A stretch of 6,640 bases of DNA from an uncultured Peptococcaceae bacterium (GTDB lineage Bacteria > Bacillota > Dehalobacteriia > UBA7702). Under the pieces are notes generated by a model. That model had not been told where the DNA came from, ran no database searches, and saw nothing but the letters and a program-made list of their open reading frames with translations. Position 1 is the stretch's first letter. Each line of letters opens with the position of its first letter. The DNA lies in NCBI GenBank assembly GCA_937919295.1, contig CALFRX010000201.1:1-6640 (forward strand). Direction: 5' to 3'. Positions 1 to 6,393 of this stretch are shown in pieces. Position numbers and translations under genes: made by a program.

Positions 1-37
1 AAACAGTCGCGGGGCAAGGGGTTCGCCGCGCATCAGA

Positions 38-57
38 CTTTGTCGACGGCCTCAAGC
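38..57 (+). repeat. Terminator-associated 20-base motif, left copy
   Basis: The bases CTTTGTCGACGGCCTCAAGC run directly into the 5' arm of the hairpin at 54-83. A second copy lies on the minus strand at 6584-6603, again running into the 5' arm of a hairpin terminator. The two copies share 14 of 20 positions, and five of the six differences are transitions. The copy includes the palindrome GTCGAC. Shared position and orientation relative to two unrelated hairpins suggest a functional or mobile element rather than chance, but two copies are few. Its role is unknown. Confidence 0.5.
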
Positions 58-90
58 TAACTTCTGAAATAAGAAGTTAGCTTTTCTTTT
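54..90 (+). terminator. Intrinsic terminator for a plus-strand gene left of the window
   Basis: A perfect 12-bp stem (54-65 with 72-83) closes a 6-base loop (gaaata) and is followed on the plus strand by TTCTTTT (84-90). On the minus strand the same hairpin is followed by GAGGCC, with no T tract, so it is oriented for transcription entering from the left and running toward sigH. The rest of 1-123 holds no convincing gene. The stem could still stabilise or weakly end the convergent sigH transcript, but the sequence does not show a proper sigH terminator. Confidence 0.8.
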
Positions 91-123
91 GCAGCTCTGA
101 TGCTATGAAAATATGAAACGCGA

Positions 124-771
124 TCATTCGCTGTTTCGCAGCTCCAGATATCTTTCCAGTTTCCGTTTCACCCGCTGTAGAGCGTTATCGATGGATTTCA
201 CATGGCGACCCAGTTCTTCCGCTATTTCCTGGTAGCTTTTGCCTTCTAAATAATAGGTGAGTACTTCCATTTCCAGAGAGCTTAAAATCTCGCCCATCTT
301 GACCTCAATATCATCAATCTGCTCCTGATTGATGACGATCTCTTCGGGATCGGCGATATGGATACCGGAAATCACATCTAACAGCGTGCGGTCGGATTCT
401 TCGTCGTAGATCGGTTTATTCAAAGAGACATAGGAGTTAAGGGGAATGTGTTTTTGCCGAGTCGCTGTTTTGATGGCAGTAATGATCTGCCGGGTAATGC
501 AGAGATCGGCAAAGGCGCGAAAAGACGATTGTTTATCGTTTCGATAGTCGCGGATCGCCTTATACAGGCCGATCATCCCTTCCTGAATGATGTCTTCCTT
601 ATCGGCGCCGATCAGAAAATAGGAGCGCGCCTTGGAACGCACAAAATTCTTGTATTTGACGATCAGATATTCCTGGGCCGCCAGATCACCGTCCCTGTAC
701 AAATCAATGATGGCCTCGTCTTCCAATTTTAGATAATTGGTTTCTGTCCCGCTGCTTCCTGCTTTTTCCAT
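124..771 (-). CDS. sigH: RNA polymerase sigma factor SigH (stationary phase/sporulation)
   Basis: This is a sigma-70 family factor of 215 residues, the usual length of Bacillota SigH (Spo0H, sigma-30), which directs RNA polymerase to transition-state, competence and early sporulation promoters. Sigma region 2 spans about residues 35-105 and contains YFLIGADKEDIIQEGMIGLY (51-70), then the promoter-melting and -10 recognition stretch CITRQIITAIKTATRQKH (91-108). A linker with DEESDRTLLDVISG (123-136) follows. Region 4 is a helix-turn-helix at about 165-205 (SYQEIAEELGRHVKSIDNAL). These blocks match Bacillus subtilis SigH almost residue for residue (recalled alignment). The ATG at 769-771 has AGGAG (779-783) seven bases upstream. 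The gene starts inside the end of the RND permease gene, a 68-bp overlap in another frame, so it is probably co-transcribed and perhaps translationally coupled. SigH genes often sit near secE/nusG or rlmB, so this neighbour is unusual. No separate promoter was convincing. Confidence 0.96.
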   Translation of the reverse strand: MEKAGSSGTETNYLKLEDEAIIDLYRDGDLAAQEYLIVKYKNFVRSKARSYFLIGADKEDIIQEGMIGLYKAIRDYRNDKQSSFRAFADLCITRQIITAIKTATRQKHIPLNSYVSLNKPIYDEESDRTLLDVISGIHIADPEEIVINQEQIDDIEVKMGEILSSLEMEVLTYYLEGKSYQEIAEELGRHVKSIDNALQRVKRKLERYLELRNSE

Positions 772-3700
772 CCGTATACTCCTGTTCCCGCCCTAAGCGC
801 CTGTGGTTTTCGGGGCTTTTATTTTTCGGCTGGGGCGGTGTTTTACCGCCATTTGCCTCCCCTTTTATCTTTTCCGTCAACGCAGCTTCAGGCAGACCGT
901 TCTCACCTGTGGATCCCTTGATCTCATTAAAGTGATACCTTGCGCGGCGTTCTTTTAAACCGTAATAATCTTCGTCGTCATCTTGATCCATTTCCGCTTC
1001 CTCTTCATCCCGAAAATGTCGGCCAAACCAGGGGAAACGGCGATTCTTGACGGGTTCTTCTGCATCTTCTTCTGCATCTTCGTCTTCGTCTTCATCGTCT
1101 TCTTCTATTTTTTTGCGGCGGCGAAAGAGACCGAGGCGAGGTTCTTCCTCTTCGTCTGTCCCATCTTCCTCTTCGTCTTCATCATCTTCTTCAAGATCGC
1201 CGTCTTTGCGCTTTCCTTTGAAAATTCGTTGGAAGAAGCCGGGTTTTTCCTCATCGTCATCGTCGTCGTCTTCCTCTTTTTCTTTCTCATTGTCTTCGAG
1301 TCCGCGGTCTTTGCGCCTTTCCATCAGATAGCTTTCCCGTTTCCCTTCATCATTGGCATAGTATTCGAGGCCCAATTCGGCGATATCATCTTCTCCCCGG
1401 CGCAGCAAAAGGTCGTAAAGCGCCGGAACCACAAAAAGGGTCATAAAAGTAGCATAGATCATGCCGCCGATGATCACAATGGCCATGGGCTGGATCATTT
1501 CCGCGCCCATACCGAAGCCACAGGCCAAGGTGACCGGCGCCAAGGCGGTGGTGGCCGCTGTCATGACAATCGGGCGCAGTCTGGTACGGCCGCCTTCTAT
1601 GATGGCCGCGGTAAGCAATTTCCCCGATTTTCTCAATTGATTGATATAATCGACCAGCACAATACCATTATTGACGATCACGCCGGAAAGCAGTAAAAAG
1701 CCGACCACGGCAACAACGCTGATATCTTTGCCGCTGAGGAGCAGCGCAATAAAACCGCCGGTAAAGGCCAGCGGGACCGTGATCATCACAATAAAGGGAG
1801 AAAGCAGCGATTGAAACTGCGCTACCATGATCAGATACATCAAAAGCAGGGCAAGGCCGAGAATCAGCATCAGATCGTAAAGGGAGTCGCCAATCACGGA
1901 GCTTTCCCCTTCGATGGTAATGGAATATCCTTCCGGAATGGTATAACCGGCGATCAACTCAGTCACTTCCTCGCTGATCAGACCAACGTTGTAACCGTCA
2001 GCCACTTCGGCGGAGGCGGTCATATAGCGTTCCTGATTGTTACGATAAATCACCGGCGCGCCGGCCTCTTCCGTGATGGTGGCAATGGAACCGATGGTAA
2101 CAGAAGAGATGTTGCCGTCATCATCGGTTACTTCCATGGTAAGATTCTGGATGTCCGCCAGACCGATATCTTCGGCGCTGTCGTCAATGACAATGACGTC
2201 GGTATCCGATAGGCTGGTGGCGTTGGCGCTGTTGCTGATGGCGTCGGCAATGAAATCATAGACTTCCGACACGGTAAGACCGTAATTCATCGCCGCGGTT
2301 TTATCAACCGTTACTTTCAGCGACGGCGTCGCCGTATCCGTCGTATCTTTGACATTGGTAATACCGTCGACACTTAAAAGCAGATCACCCATATCATCGG
2401 CAATATTAGACAAAACCCCAAGATCATCACCGCGAATGACTATATTGACCCCTTCCTGATAGAGGGAAGAAAGATCGTAACTGCCGATGGAAATATCGAT
2501 ATCGCAGCCGAGATTTTCCGTGTCTTTGAGAATCATATCCGAAAGCTCGCTGCTAAGATGCTCTTTTTCATCTTTCAATACCACATAAACTGTGGTGGAA
2601 TTACCTTCGCTAGTACCGTTCAAAGAAATCGTACCGCCGGTATCCTGCACAGCGCCGACAGAGGACACGTCGTCCATCTCCATGAGCAGGGAAACAACTT
2701 TGTCCGTGGTTTGCCACAACACGCTTTCCGTTGCGGGCTCCTGCATGGTGACGGTGAGGGTCATCTCCGTACTATCGGCTTTCGGCATGAAGGAGGTGCC
2801 CCTGGAAACAGCAAAGATCACGCTGAAAATGAGGAGCATCAAAACGAAGAGCAAAGTGAAAACACGGTGGTCAAGAACCCAGCGCAAGATTGCCTCGTAT
2901 TTATCCTTCACCGGCTCTTTGGCGCTGCGGTGACGGCGGTCCATGCGTTTCAGCAGACCGGCGGACAACGCCGGAATCAAGGTGAAAGCAATAAATAAAC
3001 TGGCCAAAAGAGCGTAGGCAATGGTCAGACCGATATCGGTAAAGAGTTCCCGGGAAAGGCCATTGGTGAAAACCAACGGTAAAAAAACACAAATTGTCGT
3101 CAGGGTCGAGGCGATGATGGCCCCGCCCACCTGTTTCGTCCCTTCAATGGCGGCGTCTTTGGAACTCAAGCCGATGCTGCGGCAGCGGTAGATATTATCC
3201 ATGACCACGATGGCATTATCCACCAGCATGCCGACGCCTAAGGCGAGGCCGGTGAGGGAGAAAATATTCAGGGTAACGCCGGTAAAATACATCAGCACCA
3301 CAGCAAAAAGGATACTGGCAGGAATCGAAATCGCCACCACGAGGGTGGGGCGGATATCTCTTAAAAACAGGATCAGAATCAAAACGGCGAGGACGGCGCC
3401 GATGATGAGGTTTTCCCCGACAGCGCCAATGACTCTGTTAAGATAGACGCTTTGGTCCGATAAGGGCGTAACGGTTACCGCCGGATATTTACTGCTGACC
3501 GTGTTCAGAACCGACCAGACATTGGCCGCGGCCGCGGCGGCAGAACCATCCGATTGCTTCATAAATGAAATGAGAACACCGTCACGTCCATTGATTTTCG
3601 CATAGATATCATCGCTGTTATTGACGGTATCCACGTTGGCGACATCGCTCAAAAGGACGTTTTCCACGCCTTCAATATTGAAATGGAAGAGTACAAGGTT

Positions 3701-4975
3701 TTGCAGTTCCTCCACGGAATCGATCTTGTCCCCTACCTTCACACTATATTCTTTGTTGCCCAGCGCTAGGGATCCCGCGGTGGAAGAAAAATTTTGCGCG
3801 GAAAGCATACTACTGACCATATCAATGGTGATCAGCGCTTCGAGATCCGCCTCGGCTTTCGCGCTTTCTTCTGAAACGTCCAACTCACTAAGCTGATTGG
3901 TAATGGAGGACTTGCTTCCGGCAATTTCCGCTTCGGCGGAACTCATTTGGGTTGTCAGCGCCGCGCGCTGGGATTGGAGCGTTGCGATCTGATCTTCCCG
4001 AGAATTCACGGTAGCCTGAGCCTCATTGATATCGGATTGGATTTCCGTAAGCTCTTTGTTATCCGCGGTCAGTTTTGTTTCGATTTCCGCAAGCCGCGCC
4101 GTTTCCTCTGCCGTTAAAATCTCTTTTGCTGCCAGAGTTGCTTTTTCCTCTGTTAGAGTGGCGATTTCCTCGCTGAGGGAATCTTTTTCCGTCTGTTTTG
4201 AGGTTACCGTCGCCTCGGCCCGGGCAATTTCCGAATTCAAGGATCGTACCTGGCTGTCAATGGCCGCTGTTTGATTCAGCAAATCCGAAGAAAGCCGGGA
4301 AGAAGCGCTGTTAAGTTCGGCGTCGGTGGCGTTCAACGCCGCCCTGGCCTTTTCATAGTCACCGTCAATGGCGTTATAGATGGTCTCATTGACCGTGGCC
4401 AATTTTTCCTGATCTATGGTGATCTGAATCTGTTCGTCCACCATGCCGATAATGGAAACATCGGCGATGCCGTCGATGCCATTAAAATAACTCATCAGAT
4501 TGTCGTTGATAAAAGAGGATATCCCTGCGGCGTCTTCCCCTTCCACGTCCAGGGAAGCCACCACCACCGGCATGGTAGCAGGATTGATCTTCTTGATCAC
4601 CGGCGTACCAACACTGCTGCCCCAATCATCTTTCAGCGGCTCAAAACATTCCCGTATTTCCGCGACAACAGAATCCATATCGGCATTCTGGTCAAATTCC
4701 ACTTCGACAATGGATTTCCCCTCCGTAGAGATGGAGGAAATGTGCTTGATATGGCTAACGGAGGCGAGCGCTTCCTCTACCTGCTTCGTGACGGTAGACT
4801 CCACCTCTTCGGGAGAAGCGTCCTCATAGGGCGTAATCACCACGACATAGGGGTAATCCACATCGGGGAGCAGATCGGTTTTGATGCCGATCAGTGCCGT
4901 AATCCCCAAGAGGATGATTAGAGCTACGGCGACGACCACGGTATACGGTTTTTTCACGCTCAGTTTTGTTAACAT
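704..4975 (-). CDS. RND-family (HAE1/AcrB-like) efflux permease with coiled-coil insert and acidic repeat tail
   Basis: This is a secondary transporter of the resistance-nodulation-division superfamily, a proton-driven exporter of amphiphiles, drugs or lipids; the substrate is not evident. The start MLTKLSVKKPYTVVV is typical of Gram-positive SwrC-like members. Core: TM1 at about 11-31, first extracytoplasmic domain 32-518, TM2-TM6 about 521-672, TM7 about 705-724, second extracytoplasmic domain 725-1030, TM8-TM12 about 1033-1187. The TM4 relay reads GMLVDNAIVV: D586 matches AcrB D407, and N587 replaces D408. In TM10, N1102 stands where AcrB has K940. The TM11 R1134 (RLRPIVMT) is kept. Two additions raise the length to 1423 residues, against about 1050 for AcrB: a coiled-coil insert at about 205-378 and a charged tail at 1194-1423. 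ATG (4973-4975) has only a weak Shine-Dalgarno (AGAGAAG, very close), but the N-terminus supports it. A consensus promoter lies 87 bp upstream. No adaptor or outer-membrane channel gene is nearby. The last 22 codons overlap sigH. Confidence 0.93.
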   Translation of the reverse strand: MLTKLSVKKPYTVVVAVALIILLGITALIGIKTDLLPDVDYPYVVVITPYEDASPEEVESTVTKQVEEALASVSHIKHISSISTEGKSIVEVEFDQNADMDSVVAEIRECFEPLKDDWGSSVGTPVIKKINPATMPVVVASLDVEGEDAAGISSFINDNLMSYFNGIDGIADVSIIGMVDEQIQITIDQEKLATVNETIYNAIDGDYEKARAALNATDAELNSASSRLSSDLLNQTAAIDSQVRSLNSEIARAEATVTSKQTEKDSLSEEIATLTEEKATLAAKEILTAEETARLAEIETKLTADNKELTEIQSDINEAQATVNSREDQIATLQSQRAALTTQMSSAEAEIAGSKSSITNQLSELDVSEESAKAEADLEALITIDMVSSMLSAQNFSSTAGSLALGNKEYSVKVGDKIDSVEELQNLVLFHFNIEGVENVLLSDVANVDTVNNSDDIYAKINGRDGVLISFMKQSDGSAAAAAANVWSVLNTVSSKYPAVTVTPLSDQSVYLNRVIGAVGENLIIGAVLAVLILILFLRDIRPTLVVAISIPASILFAVVLMYFTGVTLNIFSLTGLALGVGMLVDNAIVVMDNIYRCRSIGLSSKDAAIEGTKQVGGAIIASTLTTICVFLPLVFTNGLSRELFTDIGLTIAYALLASLFIAFTLIPALSAGLLKRMDRRHRSAKEPVKDKYEAILRWVLDHRVFTLLFVLMLLIFSVIFAVSRGTSFMPKADSTEMTLTVTMQEPATESVLWQTTDKVVSLLMEMDDVSSVGAVQDTGGTISLNGTSEGNSTTVYVVLKDEKEHLSSELSDMILKDTENLGCDIDISIGSYDLSSLYQEGVNIVIRGDDLGVLSNIADDMGDLLLSVDGITNVKDTTDTATPSLKVTVDKTAAMNYGLTVSEVYDFIADAISNSANATSLSDTDVIVIDDSAEDIGLADIQNLTMEVTDDDGNISSVTIGSIATITEEAGAPVIYRNNQERYMTASAEVADGYNVGLISEEVTELIAGYTIPEGYSITIEGESSVIGDSLYDLMLILGLALLLMYLIMVAQFQSLLSPFIVMITVPLAFTGGFIALLLSGKDISVVAVVGFLLLSGVIVNNGIVLVDYINQLRKSGKLLTAAIIEGGRTRLRPIVMTAATTALAPVTLACGFGMGAEMIQPMAIVIIGGMIYATFMTLFVVPALYDLLLRRGEDDIAELGLEYYANDEGKRESYLMERRKDRGLEDNEKEKEEDDDDDDEEKPGFFQRIFKGKRKDGDLEEDDEDEEEDGTDEEEEPRLGLFRRRKKIEEDDEDEDEDAEEDAEEPVKNRRFPWFGRHFRDEEEAEMDQDDDEDYYGLKERRARYHFNEIKGSTGENGLPEAALTEKIKGEANGGKTPPQPKNKSPENHRRLGREQEYTDGKSRKQRDRNQLSKIGRRGHH
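779..783 (-). promoter_or_regulatory. Ribosome binding site of sigH
   Basis: AGGAG on the minus strand lies seven bases before the sigH ATG and inside the coding sequence of the permease. It fixes the sigH start and shows that sigH can initiate independently while the upstream frame is still being translated. Confidence 0.85.
929..1288 (-). repeat. Four acidic-aromatic/basic tail repeats of the RND permease
   Basis: Residues 1230-1349 of the permease form four tandem imperfect units: 1230-1259, 1260-1290, 1291-1321 and 1322-1349. Each starts with 12-19 mostly Asp/Glu residues and ends in a short basic-aromatic motif: PGFFQRIFKGKRK, PRLGLFRRRKK, RRFPWFGRHF and GLKERRARYHF. By topology the tail follows TM12 and is cytoplasmic. 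At DNA level it is a GAx-rich purine strand. This could be an interaction, tethering or charge-patterning tail; no domain family is recognised. Confidence 0.7.
3842..4363 (-). other. Coiled-coil hairpin insert within the RND permease
   Basis: Residues about 205-378 of the permease interrupt the first extracytoplasmic domain just after the porter-like strand IQITIDQEKLATV, where AcrB has only a short linker. The segment is rich in A, E, S, T, L, Q and K, with heptad-like hydrophobic spacing, no glycine except near its ends, and no proline. Near its midpoint the stretch KEILTAEE (284-291) looks like a helix break with a new N-cap, which would fold the segment into two antiparallel helices of about 80 residues each. 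After it the core resumes with the LxxxVxxVDTVNN region (441-453). The coiled coil is inferred from composition and heptads, not computed. Confidence 0.75.
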
Positions 4976-5061
4976 ACTTCTCTATCTGCGGTTTTTATCT
5001 AAGGGATGGTTCCGTTTGAAGCTCTTTTGCACCGCGAAGTCTACTTACCCAAATTACTTAT

Positions 5062-5090
5062 ATTATAGATATATTTCTATATGATGTCAA
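5062..5090 (-). promoter_or_regulatory. Consensus sigma-A promoter of the RND-sigH unit
   Basis: Read on the minus strand, TTGACA (5085-5090) and TATAAT (5062-5067) are both perfect and separated by exactly 17 bases. An A7 run (5103-5109) lies further upstream, where an UP element could sit. Transcription would begin near 5055, leaving a leader of about 80 bases before the permease ATG. A match this exact implies a strong housekeeping promoter unless it is repressed; see the palindrome over the -10 and spacer. Confidence 0.9.
5064..5081. promoter_or_regulatory. Palindrome over the -10/spacer, candidate operator
   Basis: TATAGATATATTTCTATA is an 18-bp inverted repeat with one mismatched pair (5070/5075). 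It covers most of the -10 box and the adjoining spacer, so a dimeric repressor bound here would block polymerase. The region is AT-rich, so chance symmetry is possible and no regulator can be assigned. Confidence 0.4.
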
Positions 5091-5110
5091 CAAAAGCCCC
5101 TGTTTTTTTA

Positions 5111-5129
5111 GGTTTTTCCGGGAAAAACC
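5111..5129. repeat. 19-bp perfect inverted repeat upstream of the RND promoter
   Basis: GGTTTTTCC and GGAAAAACC flank a single central G, about 20 bp upstream of the -35 box. Neither strand has a T tract after the stem (the minus strand continues with TA7), so it is not a standard terminator. A protein-binding site is possible. No function can be assigned. Confidence 0.5.
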
Positions 5130-5202
5130 CGGTACGGAAACACGCTTTCCACGATTTGTGACGAAACGTATCACCGGATCTCCAAAAAACGCGCCGCCAA
5201 TG

Positions 5203-5234
5203 AAAAACAGACCACGCCGGAATCGGTGCGGCCT
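5203..5234 (-). terminator. Intrinsic terminator after the SurA-like membrane protein gene
   Basis: On the minus strand a 10-position stem (5225-5234 with 5209-5218, two G-U pairs and one A-C mismatch) closes a 6-base loop and is followed by TTTTT at 5207-5203. It begins 33 bases past the stop codon at 5268-5270. It separates the 6341-5268 unit from the RND promoter downstream. Confidence 0.72.
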
Positions 5235-5267
5235 TAGGCTCTCAACAAAGCTTTTAACAATATTATG

Positions 5268-6026
5268 TTATGTGATCTCAGCCTTCAAATCCTGATCGAC
5301 AATTTCTACCTGGTATTTTTCCACCAATTCCACAAAGTTTTGCAGTAAAAATTCATCGGAGAAGCAATCGATCGAATCCGTATCATTGACGACTTCCTGA
5401 TTTTCTATTTTTTGGAGATAGGCATTTAACTGCGCGGAACAGTATACCCCAACGAGAATACCCTTCTTAAAATAAGCCTTATTTACTTGCCAATACTCAG
5501 CTTCGGTAATCCCAGCGTCTTTGGTGCAAAGGGACCAAAGCTCATAATAGCGGGGAACATATTCTTCGAGTTCGGCAAGTTCTTTCCCTTGCTCCACGAT
5601 GCTCTCGGCACTGTATGCCTCGTTATTCCTGTTTTCCTTAACAGATGCCTCCGCTTCTTTTAATGCGTTGTTCCAGTTTGCCACATTGTACTGCCGTATC
5701 TCAATTTCCTTTTTCAACCTTGTTCGGCTCACTGTATTACCTTTATCCAGGGACTCCAAATAGGCCAACTCATAAAACAGTGCCTTTTTCTTATTGGCGA
5801 CATTAGGTTCTCCCGGTAAAGCATCCTCTATCAGTTTATAGATGTAAACCGGATCGTAATAATACGGTTCACCGTCGATATAGGCGAGGAGCGGCCCCTC
5901 CGCCGGTTTGCAGTCCGTCACGGAAATATGAATGGTGCGCAACTCAACCAGATAGATTCCGCCGCCGACAAGGAGAAAATAAGCGCATATACCGGTGATC
6001 AGCAGACACCATTGCTTTTTAACCAT
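5268..6026 (-). CDS. Membrane-anchored SurA N-terminal-like protein lacking a PPIase domain
   Basis: This is a 252-residue protein with one N-terminal hydrophobic segment (about residues 7-27, after VKKQ), best read as a signal anchor. There is no lipobox. The rest should lie outside the membrane. PLLAYIDGEPYYYDPVYIYK (45-64) resembles the 'A-x-V-N/D-G-E-P-I' opening of SurA/PrsA-type chaperone domains. The helical stretch KKALFYELAYLESLDKGNTV (80-99), then SRTRLKKEI, resembles their 'leea.k.Gi.vs..ev' segment, and GITEAEYW (172-179) matches a pattern seen in clostridial relatives. A charged helical region fills about 100-165. No parvulin-type isomerase domain follows, so a holdase or assembly role is only inferred. 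ATG 6024-6026 has AAGGAGG (6037-6043) ten bases upstream. It lies 72 bp downstream of the helix-turn-helix gene, probably in one operon. The SurA link is by pattern only and could be wrong. Confidence 0.85.
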   Translation of the reverse strand: MVKKQWCLLITGICAYFLLVGGGIYLVELRTIHISVTDCKPAEGPLLAYIDGEPYYYDPVYIYKLIEDALPGEPNVANKKKALFYELAYLESLDKGNTVSRTRLKKEIEIRQYNVANWNNALKEAEASVKENRNNEAYSAESIVEQGKELAELEEYVPRYYELWSLCTKDAGITEAEYWQVNKAYFKKGILVGVYCSAQLNAYLQKIENQEVVNDTDSIDCFSDEFLLQNFVELVEKYQVEIVDQDLKAEIT

Positions 6027-6070
6027 AACCGTTTTCCCTCCTTACCCACCTCATTTTTCATTATGTATAT

Positions 6071-6102
6071 CTATCATGCAACATTTACATTTTATATGCT
6101 AC
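6071..6102. promoter_or_regulatory. Paired CATGCAAC/TATGCTAC boxes between the HTH and membrane-protein genes
   Basis: CATGCAAC (6075-6082) and TATGCTAC (6095-6102) are spaced exactly 20 bp apart in the AT-rich gap before the membrane-protein gene; the second overlaps the HTH stop codon. CATGCTAC recurs at 6403-6410 upstream of the HTH gene. They may be half-sites for the HTH protein. The words are short, so confidence is low. No clear -35/-10 pair was found in this gap. Confidence 0.3.
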
Positions 6103-6341
6103 TTTACTTCCTGCTCCAATTTGTCAAATTCAGCGGTACTGAAAAATTGTCCCAGCGTAATCTCCAGGCCGTCACAGATCATTTTTATGGTTAGAATTTT
6201 GGGGTTGTGACTTTTTCCGTACAGGATATTTTTAATGGAAGAAGGTGGTAGCGCAGACATGGTGGCCAGCTTATTGATGGTCAGATTGCGTTCGTCGCAA
6301 AGCTGCAAAATCCTATTTTTGATCACAAGCGTCGTATTCAT
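6099..6341 (-). CDS. Cro/C1-type (XRE) helix-turn-helix regulator
   Basis: This is a single-domain DNA-binding protein of 80 residues. The helix-turn-helix spans about 8-62: scaffold helix IKNRILQLCDERNLT (7-21), INKLATMSAL (22-31), recognition helix PPSSIKNILYGK (32-43), then NPKILTIKMICDGLEITLGQFF (46-67), which is the typical end of the XRE fold. There is no ligand or oligomerisation domain beyond the acidic tail EFDKLEQEVK. The ATG at 6339-6341 is chosen over an in-frame TTG at 6366-6368 because GGGAG lies eight bases upstream of the ATG, whereas the TTG has no good site. It is probably co-transcribed with the membrane protein downstream. A perfect palindrome at 6416-6429 lies in its upstream region and is a natural candidate for autoregulation (inference). 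Targets are unknown. Confidence 0.9.
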   Translation of the reverse strand: MNTTLVIKNRILQLCDERNLTINKLATMSALPPSSIKNILYGKSHNPKILTIKMICDGLEITLGQFFSTAEFDKLEQEVK

Positions 6342-6393
6342 TTCAACATCTCCCTGCTTTTTCTTCAAGAATAGCGTATTTCTCTTGCAAAAG

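Noticed and set aside
1..60. C-terminal end of a plus-strand protein entering from the left
   Set aside because: Frames are open for only about 20 codons and run through the motif and into the terminator hairpin; no family signature, so coding cannot be claimed.
834..850. Hairpin GGCGGT-GTTTT-ACCGCC in the permease tail upstream of sigH
   Set aside because: Six-bp arms without a T tract on either strand and inside coding sequence; not supported as a terminator or attenuator.
772..960. Separate promoter for sigH within the permease tail
   Set aside because: A TTGACG word occurs on the minus strand but has no acceptable -10 at 16-18 bp, and no sigma-H-type promoter was seen.
1105..1290. Minus-strand 61-codon Lys/Thr/Met-rich frame within the tail repeats
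   Set aside because: Alternative frame of the same repetitive DNA; no start signal and no reason for a frameshift.
1047..1331. Plus-strand poly-serine frame
   Set aside because: The serine runs are the antisense reading of the GAx-rich tail repeats; no ribosome binding site or independent support.
983..1696. Plus-strand 237-codon open frame opposite the permease tail
   Set aside because: It is antisense to the well-supported permease frame; its F/V/I-rich composition is simply the reverse complement of Asp/Glu codons, and it has no recognisable domain.
4271..4921. Plus-strand 216-codon frame opposite the permease N-terminus
   Set aside because: It is a shadow of the permease reading frame; the translation is rich in His/Gly/Arg/Asp without any motif.
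6342..6368. N-terminal extension of the HTH protein from a TTG start
   Set aside because: The TTG has no convincing Shine-Dalgarno, while the ATG at 6339-6341 has GGGAG at good spacing and matches usual family starts.
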